Assembly: GCF_900110165.1 (NCBI RefSeq)
Contig: NZ_FOCQ01000001.1
Location: 62,001 to 126,000, forward strand
Length of the DNA: 64,000 nt
Source of the DNA: Lihuaxuella thermophila
GTDB taxonomy: Bacteria; Bacillota; Bacilli; Thermoactinomycetales; Thermoactinomycetaceae
Direction: 5' to 3'
Part shown: piece after piece, positions 56,488 through 64,000 of the stretch
How positions within the stretch are numbered: position 1 is the stretch's first letter
Layout of the letters: the number at the start of each line of letters is the position of its first letter
Made by a program: the position numbers and the translations under genes
Notes under the pieces: model-generated
Database searches by the model: none
What the model saw: only the letters and a program-made list of their open reading frames with translations
What the model was told of the DNA's origin: nothing

Positions 56488-57588
56488 GTGAGCGAACATG
56501 TATTGGCAGAGCTGCGCAAACAATTGGACGAACTCAATTTACAGCTGCTTACCCTTTTAAATCAACGGGCCAAGCTAGTTCGGGAGATTGGGGAAATCAA
56601 GAAGAAGCAGGGCGTGAATAAATTTGACCCTGAGCGCGAGAAAGATATGCTGGACCGAATCGTAAAACACAATGAAGGCCCGTTTGATGACCATACGGTA
56701 CGCTATCTGTTCAAACAGATTTTTAAAGCATCCTTGGATTTGCAGATTGAGGAGCAGAAGAAAACACTCCTCGTAAGCCGGAAAAAGCAAGCGGAAAATA
56801 CGGTTGTCGATTTGAAAGGAACCCTGGTCGGAAATGGGACACCCGTGATTGTGGCAGGACCCTGTTCGGTCGAATCTGAAGAGCAGGTGTTTGCCGTTGC
56901 CCGTTCGTTAAAAGAGCAAGGGGTCCGCTTGATGCGAGGAGGGGCTTTTAAGCCGAGAACATCCCCTTACGACTTCCAGGGGTTGGGGGAAGAAGGACTC
57001 AAGATTTTGCGTCGTGCCGCGGATGAATATGATTTAATCGTGGTCAGCGAGATCGTCAACCCGGGCGATATGGAAATGGCGGAGCAATATGTGGATGTCA
57101 TCCAAATCGGGGCACGCAATATGCAAAACTTTGAGCTCCTGAAAGCAGCAGGATCTGTCCGTACTCCTGTGTTGCTCAAACGGGGGCTGTCTGCGACCAT
57201 GGAGGAATTCCTGTTTGCCGCCGAGTATATTGTCTCCCGGGGAAATACCCAAGTGATGCTGTGTGAGCGGGGAATCCGGACATATGAAAAATGGACCCGC
57301 AATACATTAGACATATCTGCAGTTCCGATTCTTAAAAATGAAAGCCACTTGCCTGTGTTCGTAGACATTACCCATTCAACGGGACGCAGGGATATCTTGC
57401 TGCCGTGTGCCAAAGCAGCTTTGGCCGCAGGCGCGGACGGCATTATGCTGGAAGTGCATCCGAATCCGGCTGTTGCCCTGTCCGATGCCAAACAGCAGAT
57501 CGACATTCCCTCTTTTGAAACATTTATGAAAGATCTTCGCGCATCAAATCTGATGGGAAACCAAGAGAGGGTTCTGGAAAGAAAATAA
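56488..57588 (+). CDS. aroA: Bifunctional chorismate mutase / DAHP synthase
   Basis: 366 residues from GTG 56488 (AGAGGGGAGA upstream), like B. subtilis AroA. The N-terminal 90 residues are an AroQ chorismate mutase ([40 protein letters not shown]). The rest is the type I-beta DAHP synthase barrel: [80 protein letters not shown] and [20 protein letters not shown]. It opens the shikimate pathway; the mutase domain lets prephenate/chorismate feed back. The gene stands ahead of ccpA as in B. subtilis, but with one extra gene between. Confidence 0.95.
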   Translation: MSEHVLAELRKQLDELNLQLLTLLNQRAKLVREIGEIKKKQGVNKFDPEREKDMLDRIVKHNEGPFDDHTVRYLFKQIFKASLDLQIEEQKKTLLVSRKKQAENTVVDLKGTLVGNGTPVIVAGPCSVESEEQVFAVARSLKEQGVRLMRGGAFKPRTSPYDFQGLGEEGLKILRRAADEYDLIVVSEIVNPGDMEMAEQYVDVIQIGARNMQNFELLKAAGSVRTPVLLKRGLSATMEEFLFAAEYIVSRGNTQVMLCERGIRTYEKWTRNTLDISAVPILKNESHLPVFVDITHSTGRRDILLPCAKAALAAGADGIMLEVHPNPAVALSDAKQQIDIPSFETFMKDLRASNLMGNQERVLERK

Positions 57589-57617
57589 ATGGATCTTAAT
57601 CAAATAAATGATTATAT

Positions 57618-57654
57618 GCGAACAGACTTTTATTAAGTCGGGTTCGCTTTTTTT
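57618..57654 (+). terminator. Terminator of aroA
   Basis: GCGAAC...GTTCGC plus inner ACTT/AAGT, then TTTTTTT. Confidence 0.8.
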
Positions 57655-57755
57655 GCTTAAAATTTGTTATGATAGGTTGAGATAAAGAATCGTTTCGGCA
57701 ACTCGTGCGAAGATCGCCTTCGCCGATGCCGGTGCTTGTTGGGGAGGAAGAAGCG

Positions 57756-59063
57756 TTGAACGCTAGGGAATGTTTGGAGCTTGCGAACGCGGATTTTGTA
57801 AAACCTGATCAGCTTTATGACTTTTTTTCCGCTCAAGTTCCGCGGCTCGTTGTCTTATACCAAAAATCGGAACGGGGAAAAAAGCCGTTTTTGGCTAAGG
57901 GAAATAAACCTGGCAGGAAATTTGTCGTCACTTTTACCGACGAAGAGGCGGCAAGAGTTGTGCGAGTCGATCAGCCATGGATGGTGGAGATGGTCGTAGA
58001 ACCCGCATTGCCTTTTCTGATCAAAGCTTACCGCTCGGATGCGGATGGGATTGTCTTCAACCCCGGATCGCCTTCCCGTTTTTTTCTCGCTAAACCGTAT
58101 TTGCTTCATTTGCTGCGGGAATACGCGGTAGTGAAGCTGTCCCAACTGCCGGGGGCGTGGGTGCCGACTCTGGAGAACAACCTGTTATTGGTGGAATATC
58201 AAAAGGGTTCCTACACGGTAGCCATCTATGCCAGTGAAAAAGACGCGAAATTGATTACACAAAAATCCGGAGGTACCGCGATCCGGCAACCATGGCATGT
58301 GATATTGGACCGATGCAGGGAGTTGGGGGCCCCGGCACCTTATCTTCATTACGGGCTGCCTGAACAAACCCCGTTAACCTGGGAACATGCCGAAAAAATA
58401 AGAAGGGGCAAGCAAAACGGTTTCATGGAAGAGGAACCGATCGTCCGTCCGTTTATCAAAAAGGCCGAAACAGGCTCCGTTGATCAAGAAGAGCCGGAGC
58501 GGAAACAAGAGGTACAGCCGAAGGCGGAAGCTGAAGAGAAAAAGAAAAAGCCGCCAGCTTCGCTGAAAGAGCGCGGCCCTGCTACTATGCCCCAACAGCA
58601 GAAAAAAACGTCGGTCACCCCTTATCCCCCCCAACCCGCAGTGGATCCTGACGTGGAAGCCGGGTTGAAAAAACTGGAGAAAGCTACAGTTGAGGGACAG
58701 GGAATGGCCAACGGCTGGGAAGTTTGCCGGGCGATGGCGGAACTCAGGAGAATTTGGGTGGTTGTAGACCCAGATGGGAACATGGTCATTTTAGCCGGTC
58801 AAGATCAAAGCCCGATTGTCGACTTCTTTACCTCCGCCCGCCATGCCCAGATCCTGATCGACGAAGCCCGCCGGAAGAACCCGAATTTGCCGCCCATGAC
58901 CCCGCGTTTAATTTCAACCAAGAAGCTGTATAAAGCGTTGGCTCCCCGCCAGCCGATCGTTTGGATCAACCGCGGGTCGCCTGAGGCTTGGACCAGTATC
59001 ATGGGTGATACGCTTCCCTATGTGCTTCAATTGATGTCCCAACTGGAGCGGGAAAAGACCTGA
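57756..59063 (+). CDS. Unknown multi-module protein, SseB-like in part
   Basis: 435 residues from TTG 57756 after GGGGAGG; an upstream ATG frame lacks a site. Not certain to be a known family. It holds two or three similar alpha/beta modules: residues about 20-150 (RKFVVTFTDEEAARVVRVDQ, PWMVEMVVEPALPFLIKAYR, DADGIVFNPGSPSRFFLAKP), 150-220 and 310-435 (RIWVVVDPDGNMVILAGQD, PIVDFFTSARHAQILIDEAR, RQPIVWINRGSPEAWTSIMG). These recall SseB. A Lys/Glu/Pro-rich linker (about 245-290) separates them. No catalytic motif or membrane segment. Confidence 0.6.
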   Translation: MNARECLELANADFVKPDQLYDFFSAQVPRLVVLYQKSERGKKPFLAKGNKPGRKFVVTFTDEEAARVVRVDQPWMVEMVVEPALPFLIKAYRSDADGIVFNPGSPSRFFLAKPYLLHLLREYAVVKLSQLPGAWVPTLENNLLLVEYQKGSYTVAIYASEKDAKLITQKSGGTAIRQPWHVILDRCRELGAPAPYLHYGLPEQTPLTWEHAEKIRRGKQNGFMEEEPIVRPFIKKAETGSVDQEEPERKQEVQPKAEAEEKKKKPPASLKERGPATMPQQQKKTSVTPYPPQPAVDPDVEAGLKKLEKATVEGQGMANGWEVCRAMAELRRIWVVVDPDGNMVILAGQDQSPIVDFFTSARHAQILIDEARRKNPNLPPMTPRLISTKKLYKALAPRQPIVWINRGSPEAWTSIMGDTLPYVLQLMSQLEREKT

Positions 59064-59185
59064 CCTTTGGGCTGGTTCTTTTTTTTGAGATTGGAAAAAA
59101 TAAGGGCAAATCTTATCGCAAGCGGCCTGGCCATTTTGGCCGTCACCCGCTGAGCCGTTTATTTTCAGCTGTTTATTTGTCCTGT

Positions 59186-59202
59186 TATAATATACGTATA
59201 TT
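59186..59202 (+). promoter_or_regulatory. ccpA promoter -10 with overlapping palindrome
   Basis: TATAAT (59186-59191) and a perfect 14-bp palindrome AATATACGTATATT (59189-59202) overlap at the presumed start of transcription, about 45 bp before the ccpA start. The -35 (TTTCAG) is weak. Confidence 0.5.
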
Positions 59203-59246
59203 GGATACAGACACCAGATAAATGAAATTGGATGTGGGAAAAAAAG

Positions 59247-60284
59247 ATGGTGAAGAAAAAAGAAACGATTACCATTTACGACGTTGCGAGAGAAGCGGGT
59301 GTTTCGATGGCTACCGTTTCACGCGTAGTCAACGGAAACCCGAATGTAAAACCTGCAACGCGCAAAAAAGTGTTGGACGTGATCCGTGAGTTGGGTTACC
59401 GTCCCAATGCCGTCGCCCGTGGTTTGGCAAGCAAGAAAACCACCACGGTCGGGGTGGTGATCCCGGACATCTCCAATCCCTTTTATGCTGAGCTGGCGCG
59501 GGGAATTGAAGATATTGCCACGATGTATCATTACAATATCATTCTGAGCAATTCCGATTTAAGAAAGGAAAAAGAGCTGCAATGCATTGAAACGCTGTTG
59601 GAGAAACAGGTGGACGGGCTTCTCTTTTTAGGTGGAGAGATTACAGATGCGCACAGGGAGATTTTCCACGCCGCCAATGTACCGATCGTGTTGGCGGCAA
59701 CGCGGGATGAAAAGAGAGAGCTGGCATCCGTGACCATCGATCAAATTCAGGCCGCCAAAGAAGCCACATCTGTTCTCATACATGAGGGTCACCAAAAGAT
59801 TGCCTATATCGGGGGACCGCTGACGGACTCGGTAAATGGCTATCCGCGTTACCTGGGTTACAAAGAAGCGCTGACCGAACATGGAATTCCTTTTGACGAA
59901 AAACTGGTCCGCCTCGGTAATTACCGCTATCGCTCCGGCTATGAAGCGATGCAGGAACTTTTGACTGCCGAAGAACCTGTCACCGCGGTTTTTGCGGCCA
60001 GCGACGAAATGGCGGCAGGCGGAATCCATGCCGCCCAAGATTTGGGCCGACGGATTCCGGAGGATCTTTCCATCATCGGCTTTGAGAATATTCCTCTGGC
60101 GGCCCAGGTACGCCCTCTGCTCAGTACAGTAGGGGTTCCGATGTACGATATCGGGGCAGTGGCGATGCGCCTTCTCACCAAATACATGAATGATGAACAT
60201 GTGGAGACAGGGCAGGTTACCCTGCAATACAGCATTGAGCTTCGCGACTCGACCCGGCTGAAAGAATGGGAAGAGACGAAATAA
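59247..60284 (+). CDS. ccpA: Catabolite control protein A
   Basis: 345 residues from ATG 59247 (ATG 59232 is also possible; no strong site at either). LacI-type: helix-turn-helix [20 protein letters not shown] then [15 protein letters not shown] and hinge [20 protein letters not shown], almost the B. subtilis CcpA sequence. The effector domain continues with [40 protein letters not shown]. CcpA binds CRE sites with HPr-Ser-P to repress carbon genes. A CRE lies ahead of acsA (61427-61440) in the same window. Downstream mtnN starts 32 bp on. Confidence 0.95.
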   Translation: MVKKKETITIYDVAREAGVSMATVSRVVNGNPNVKPATRKKVLDVIRELGYRPNAVARGLASKKTTTVGVVIPDISNPFYAELARGIEDIATMYHYNIILSNSDLRKEKELQCIETLLEKQVDGLLFLGGEITDAHREIFHAANVPIVLAATRDEKRELASVTIDQIQAAKEATSVLIHEGHQKIAYIGGPLTDSVNGYPRYLGYKEALTEHGIPFDEKLVRLGNYRYRSGYEAMQELLTAEEPVTAVFAASDEMAAGGIHAAQDLGRRIPEDLSIIGFENIPLAAQVRPLLSTVGVPMYDIGAVAMRLLTKYMNDEHVETGQVTLQYSIELRDSTRLKEWEETK

Positions 60285-60316
60285 GTGAGACAAATGGGAT
60301 GAGGATGTGGCAGGAT

Positions 60317-61027
60317 ATGAGTACGGGCATTGTTGGCATCATCGGGGCCATGGACGCCGAAATCGCGCGTTTTTTAGAAGAGATGCAGCAGGTGGAAACC
60401 CGGGAAATTCAGGGGATTCATTACCACAAAGGAGAGCTTTCCGGGGTTCCGGTCGTCGTTTGCAAATCAGGGGTTGGCAAGGTGAATGCCGCGGTTTGCA
60501 CGCAGCTATTGATCGACCGCTACCGGGTGGAGTCGGTGATCTTTACCGGGGTGGCCGGTGCCCTGCATTCGGATTTGGACATCGGGGATCTGGTGATCTC
60601 GACCGAGTGTCAACAACACGACATGGACGCCAGTCCGCTTGGGTTTCCCAAAGGAACGATTCCCTTTCAGGAAACTTCCGTTTTTCCCGCCGATCCCGGT
60701 CTGATCGAGTGGGCCAAAAAAGCGGGGGAGAGCATTGAAGGGGTCAAAGTGCTTACGGGTAAAGTGCTTTCGGGGGACCAGTTTATCTCTGATGTGGAAA
60801 AAGTGAAGCAGCTGCGTGAAGAGTTTAACGGAGCCTGTGTGGAGATGGAAGGAGCGGCTGTCGCTCATGTCTGTCATTTGAGCGGCGTTCCCTATGTAGT
60901 GATTCGTTCGATGTCCGACCGTGCCGACCAAACAGCTCAGGTGAACTTTCTGGAGTTTACGGAGCTGGCCGCGGAACGATCGTGTTTGATGGTCCGGCAC
61001 TTGTTGCAGCAAAAAGCGAAAGCTTAA
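60317..61027 (+). CDS. mtnN: 5'-methylthioadenosine/S-adenosylhomocysteine nucleosidase
   Basis: 236 residues from ATG 60317 (AGGAT upstream is weak). GIIGAMDAEIARFLEEM at the start with the conserved substrate Glu; VVVCKSGVGKVNAAVCTQLL; FTGVAGALHSDLDIGDLVIS; and VEMEGAAVAHVCHLSGVPYV with Glu/Met binding ribose and RSMSDRADQ (catalytic Asp). It cleaves MTA and SAH to free adenine, feeding methionine salvage. It follows ccpA by 32 bp and may be cotranscribed with it. A terminator follows. Confidence 0.94.
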   Translation: MSTGIVGIIGAMDAEIARFLEEMQQVETREIQGIHYHKGELSGVPVVVCKSGVGKVNAAVCTQLLIDRYRVESVIFTGVAGALHSDLDIGDLVISTECQQHDMDASPLGFPKGTIPFQETSVFPADPGLIEWAKKAGESIEGVKVLTGKVLSGDQFISDVEKVKQLREEFNGACVEMEGAAVAHVCHLSGVPYVVIRSMSDRADQTAQVNFLEFTELAAERSCLMVRHLLQQKAKA

Positions 61028-61031
61028 CCAA

Positions 61032-61083
61032 AAAGGCACCTGACCGGGGGAAGTCAACTCCTGGAAGGTGCCTTTCTTTCTTG
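61032..61083 (+). terminator. Terminator after mtnN
   Basis: AAAGGCACCT...AAGGTGCCTTT stem, TCTTTC tail. Confidence 0.75.
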
Positions 61084-61157
61084 GCAAAGGTTGAATTTGG
61101 GATGATTAGCTGCACGATGCCTGAACATAATATGATCAGTGAAAGGGGGGTTCCAAT

Positions 61158-61313
61158 ATGCCGGAAAATGTGATGTGTGAAGTGAACAGCTGCACCTATT
61201 GGGGGCAGGGGAATCTTTGCAGAGCGGATGAGATCTATGTGGTCAATAAGTATGAAAAGCAGGCGTCGGACAGCGAAGAAACCGATTGTAAAACCTTTAA
61301 GCCGAAGCAATAA
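61158..61313 (+). CDS. DUF1540 small cysteine-rich protein
   Basis: 51 residues; ATG 61158 after GAAAGGGGGG (7 bp). The DUF1540 pattern is clear: MCEVNSCTYWGQGNLCRADE, IYVVNKYEKQ, then TDCKTFKPKQ with four Cys (C7, C12, C21, C44). DUF1540 proteins are short, presumably metal-binding, and common in Bacillales and Clostridia; some are spore-associated. It is too short for most gene finders. Terminators on both sides make it a single-gene unit. Confidence 0.85.
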   Translation: MPENVMCEVNSCTYWGQGNLCRADEIYVVNKYEKQASDSEETDCKTFKPKQ

Positions 61314-61318
61314 CCGAT

Positions 61319-61351
61319 GGCCGATTGCACCCGGTGCAATCGGCCTTTTTA
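61319..61351 (+). terminator. Terminator of the DUF1540 gene
   Basis: GGCCGATTGCACC/GGTGCAATCGGCC perfect stem then TTTTT. Confidence 0.92.
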
Positions 61352-61389
61352 ACAGAAAAATCAAAGCGAAGTACAGGTAATTAAGTAAA

Positions 61390-61417
61390 TTGTCAATCTT
61401 TTTATCTATGGTATAAT
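61390..61417 (+). promoter_or_regulatory. acsA promoter
   Basis: TTGTCA (61390-61395), 16 bp, TATAAT (61412-61417). Confidence 0.75.
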
Positions 61418-61426
61418 AATTAAAAA

Positions 61427-61440
61427 TGTAATCGCTCACA
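61427..61440 (+). promoter_or_regulatory. CRE (CcpA-binding site)
   Basis: TGTAATCGCTCACA agrees with every base of the CRE consensus TGWAANCGNTNWCA. It starts 9 bp after the -10, so it covers the transcription start: a repressing site for CcpA. Confidence 0.8.
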
Positions 61441-61457
61441 AAAGGGAGGGCGTAACC

Positions 61458-63176
61458 ATGAATCATGATGAACGCATTGCTGTCCAAACATCGGGCAATA
61501 ATTTGAAAAACTACGAGGAAACATACCGTTCTTTTGATTGGAGTCAGGTGGAGAAGGAATTTACCTGGTCACAAACGGGAAGAGTTAACGCCGCCTATGA
61601 AGCGATTGACCGGCATGCCGAGTCGGGAAAAGGGGACAAAATCGCGCTGATGTACAGCGACCCCAGCCGTGATGAGAAATACACGTTCCAAGAAATGAAA
61701 GAAAAGTCAAACCAATTTGGAAACGTTTTGAGAAAGATCGGGGTACATAAGGGAGATCGTGTGTTCATTTTTATGCCTCGCACACCCGAGCTTTATTTTA
61801 GTTTTCTGGGAACGATTAAAATCGGGGCCATTGTCGGGCCGCTGTTTGAAGCATTTATGGAAGCGGCCGTCAAAGACCGCCTTGAGAACAGCGAAGCCGT
61901 CGCACTGGTCACCACGCCGGCTCTGCTGCCCAGGGTGCCCGTCAATGAGCTGCCCCATTTGAAACACATCATCCTCGTTGGCGCGGAAGGGAAGCTGGAC
62001 GAAGGATATTACAGCTTTGAAGAAGAGATGAAACAGGCCTCCACCCAACTGGAGATCGAATGGATGGACCGGGAAGATCCGATGCTGATTCATTATACCT
62101 CCGGTTCCACCGGTAAACCGAAAGGCGTGCTCCATGTTCACAATGCCATGATCCAGCATTATCAAACCGGGAAATGGGTCCTCGATTTACAAGAAGATGA
62201 CATCTACTGGTGTACCGCCGACCCCGGTTGGGTAACGGGAACCTCTTACGGCATTTTCGCCCCGTGGCTGAACGGCGTGACCAATGTGATTCGCGGTGGT
62301 CGTTTCAGCCCTGACGATTGGTATCAAACCATTGAAAAAAATAAAGTGACGGTATGGTACAGCGCCCCGACCGCTTTCCGCATGCTGATGGGTGCCGGGG
62401 AAGAGGTGGTCAAAAAATACGATCTCTCTTCGGTCCGCCACGTCTTGAGCGTGGGAGAGCCGCTAAACCCCGAAGTGGTGCGCTGGGGAATGAAAGTGTA
62501 CGGCAAGCGGATTCATGATAACTGGTGGATGACCGAAACAGGCGGAATCCTGATCTCCAACTATCCGCAGATGGAGATTAAACCAGGGTCCATGGGTAAA
62601 CCGTTCCCGGGCATCTATGCAGCCATCATCGATGATGAAGGAAATGAGCTGCCGCCGTATCAAATGGGGAATTTGGCCGTTAAAACCCCGTGGCCGTCGA
62701 TGATGCGCCAAATCTGGAAAAATCCCGAGAAATATCAGGAGTATTTCCGCATCCCGGGCTGGTATATCTCCGGTGACTCGGCATACAAGGATGAAGACGG
62801 ATACTTCTGGTTCCAGGGGCGGATCGATGATGTGATCAACACTTCCGGGGAAAGAGTCGGCCCGTTTGAAGTGGAGAGCAAATTGGTCGAGCACCCGGCG
62901 GTGGCCGAGGCAGGCGTCATCGGGAAACCGGACCCGGTGCGCGGGCAAATCATCAAAGCGTTTATCGCGCTGCGTTCCGGCTATCAACCGTCAGAGGAAT
63001 TGAAAGAGGAAATCCGCAATTTCGTCAAAACGGGTCTCGCCGCTCACGCCGCTCCCCGTGAAATAGAGTTTAAAGATAAATTGCCCAAAACGAGAAGCGG
63101 AAAAATCATGCGCCGCGTCTTGAAAGCATGGGAACTGGGTCTTCCGACCGGCGATCTGTCCACGATGGAAGACTGA
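61458..63176 (+). CDS. acsA: Acetyl-CoA synthetase
   Basis: 572 residues like B. subtilis AcsA (572); AAAGGGAGGG precedes ATG. ANL superfamily: adenylation loop LIHYTSGSTGKPKGVLHVHN, WCTADPGWVTGTSYGIFAPW, HDNWWMTETGGILISNYPQM, YISGDSAYKDEDGYFWFQGR and the C-terminal catalytic Lys in LPKTRSGKIMRRVLKAWELG, which acetyltransferases such as AcuA modify. It converts acetate, ATP and CoA to acetyl-CoA. The upstream CRE fits repression on glucose. acuABC are not next to it in this window. Confidence 0.95.
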   Translation: MNHDERIAVQTSGNNLKNYEETYRSFDWSQVEKEFTWSQTGRVNAAYEAIDRHAESGKGDKIALMYSDPSRDEKYTFQEMKEKSNQFGNVLRKIGVHKGDRVFIFMPRTPELYFSFLGTIKIGAIVGPLFEAFMEAAVKDRLENSEAVALVTTPALLPRVPVNELPHLKHIILVGAEGKLDEGYYSFEEEMKQASTQLEIEWMDREDPMLIHYTSGSTGKPKGVLHVHNAMIQHYQTGKWVLDLQEDDIYWCTADPGWVTGTSYGIFAPWLNGVTNVIRGGRFSPDDWYQTIEKNKVTVWYSAPTAFRMLMGAGEEVVKKYDLSSVRHVLSVGEPLNPEVVRWGMKVYGKRIHDNWWMTETGGILISNYPQMEIKPGSMGKPFPGIYAAIIDDEGNELPPYQMGNLAVKTPWPSMMRQIWKNPEKYQEYFRIPGWYISGDSAYKDEDGYFWFQGRIDDVINTSGERVGPFEVESKLVEHPAVAEAGVIGKPDPVRGQIIKAFIALRSGYQPSEELKEEIRNFVKTGLAAHAAPREIEFKDKLPKTRSGKIMRRVLKAWELGLPTGDLSTMED

Positions 63177-63184
63177 CATAAAAT

Positions 63185-63211
63185 AACCCCCCTTCCTGAC
63201 TAAGGGGGGTT
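63185..63211. terminator. Bidirectional terminator
   Basis: AACCCCCCTT/AAGGGGGGTT stem between acsA and the converging penicillin-binding protein gene. Confidence 0.85.
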
Positions 63212-63217
63212 AATTAA

Positions 63218-64000
63218 TTAAGGGTTTTGTGTTCCGGGATCTTGCGTGCCGGTATCAGGATTTTCCGGATTGTCAGGTGTTCCCGGGTCCTGAGTTCCAG
63301 GATCCGAAGTACCAGGATTCTGCGTTCCCGGGTCTGTTGTTCCGGGATTTTGTGTTCCTGGATTAGATACTCCCGGATTTTGTGTTCCCGGGTTTTGTCC
63401 CGGGTTTGGATTCCACGGATTTTGATTTCCCGGATTCTGGTTCCCCGGGTTTTGAGTTCCCGGCGAGGGATTCTGCGGGATCCTGTTACACTCAAAACAC
63501 TTGCTTTCTATGGAGCCACCGGGATTTGCAAATTGGCTGCCCTGGGGAATCAGATCGGGTCTGGTAGAGGCAGCAGCCTTAAAGAGTTTTACCCAGGCGT
63601 CTTTGGCCAGATTCTTGCTTCCTTTGGTATTGTAATCATATCCGGACCACACACCCAGGGAGACTTCGGGAGTGTAGCCGACAAACCACAAATCCCATTC
63701 ATTGGAGGTGGTTCCCGTTTTCCCGGCTACGTTGTAACTGCCGATTCGGTTTCCGATTCGTTCAGCCGCCGTTCCGCTGGTCACGACCTGTCTCAGCATT
63801 TGGGTCAATTGATAAGCCGTTTGTGCCTTGAAGACTTGTTTGGGTTGATGTTGTTTGTGGTAATCGTAGATCACATTGCCGTACGAGTCGGTGATTTTTT
63901 CAATCAAGTGAGGTTTATTGTAAACTCCCTGATTTCCCAACATCGCATAAGCGGCTGTCATCTGTTCGACGGTCGGTCCGTAAGTAAAGCCTCCCAGTGC
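63218..64000 (-). CDS. Class A penicillin-binding protein, C-terminal part
   Basis: The frame is open to the right window edge on the minus strand (residues ALGGFTYGPTVEQ lead into the Met at 63961), so only the C-terminal 260 residues are here. They are the end of the transpeptidase: MLGNQGVYNKPHLIEKITD, then the KTGTTS box in YNVAGKTGTTSNEWD and FVGYTPEVSLGVWSGYD. After FECNRIPQNP a low-complexity tail of about 85 residues repeats NPGTQ, DPGTQ and NPGNQ. Relation to PBP1A (ponA) is likely. Glycosyltransferase domain and signal anchor lie outside the window. Confidence 0.88.
   Translation of the reverse strand, partial: ALGGFTYGPTVEQMTAAYAMLGNQGVYNKPHLIEKITDSYGNVIYDYHKQHQPKQVFKAQTAYQLTQMLRQVVTSGTAAERIGNRIGSYNVAGKTGTTSNEWDLWFVGYTPEVSLGVWSGYDYNTKGSKNLAKDAWVKLFKAAASTRPDLIPQGSQFANPGGSIESKCFECNRIPQNPSPGTQNPGNQNPGNQNPWNPNPGQNPGTQNPGVSNPGTQNPGTTDPGTQNPGTSDPGTQDPGTPDNPENPDTGTQDPGTQNP

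Noticed and set aside
63221-63500. Tandem short DNA repeats that could suggest a CRISPR array
   Set aside because: The repeats are in frame within the penicillin-binding protein, have no constant length or unique spacers, and encode NPG/DPG peptides.

Overview
The window looks like chromosome from a spore-forming, low-to-mid GC Bacillales bacterium. The evidence is paired CwlJ/GerQ germination proteins, an RsfA-type sporulation regulator, BrxC/YtxJ of the bacillithiol system, a Y-family polymerase with YolD, T-box and CRE regulation, and the B. subtilis-like order ytxG-ytxH-ytxJ ... aroA-ccpA ... acsA. A Thermoactinomycetaceae-like host is my inference from overall flavour; no rRNA is present to test it.

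Layout. Positions 1-2520 hold a partial Yip1 membrane protein, a nuclease toxin with a prepilin-type leader and an Imm11-like immunity gene. Positions 2570-2850 carry the 3' half of a tRNA-Ser(CGA) between direct repeats, which looks like an attachment site, followed by two XRE regulators (3040-4633). Positions 4700-11500 are housekeeping: a thiamine-binding protein, a tiny zinc ribbon, a P-loop kinase, YolD plus a Y-family polymerase with an SOS box, an amidohydrolase, cwlJ-gerQ and ytoQ. A MATE pump is followed by about 900 bp of unusual long inverted repeats (13.2-13.75 kb). Positions 13987-18299 encode assimilatory sulfate reduction (sulfite reductase, DUF3906, CysH, Sat). Next come a trypsin-like protease, a D-threonine-aldolase-family enzyme, an S9 peptidase, bioY under a BirA box, yqgQ and leuCD.

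cobT (26.5 kb) and a tight cobDUSC-(S9 peptidase)-cbiZ-cbiB operon (31.4-37.9 kb) complete the nucleotide-loop and cobinamide-salvage end of cobalamin synthesis; no corrin-ring genes are present. Between them lies an aromatic amino acid hydroxylase behind a tyrosine-type T-box; it lacks one of the family's two iron-binding histidines. Positions 38-50 kb hold small conserved Bacillales proteins, a candidate sRNA, an MFS pump with its ArsR regulator, a histidine kinase remnant, a secreted duplicated protein, an EamA exporter and a GntR regulator.

The last part has isocitrate dehydrogenase, a NagZ-like lipoprotein, ytxGHJ, an ECF sigma/anti-sigma pair, the bifunctional DAHP synthase, an unknown 435-residue protein, CcpA, MtnN, a DUF1540 protein, acetyl-CoA synthetase with a consensus CRE over its transcription start, and the 3' part of a class A penicillin-binding protein. 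CcpA therefore lies about 1.2 kb from a likely target of its own repression.
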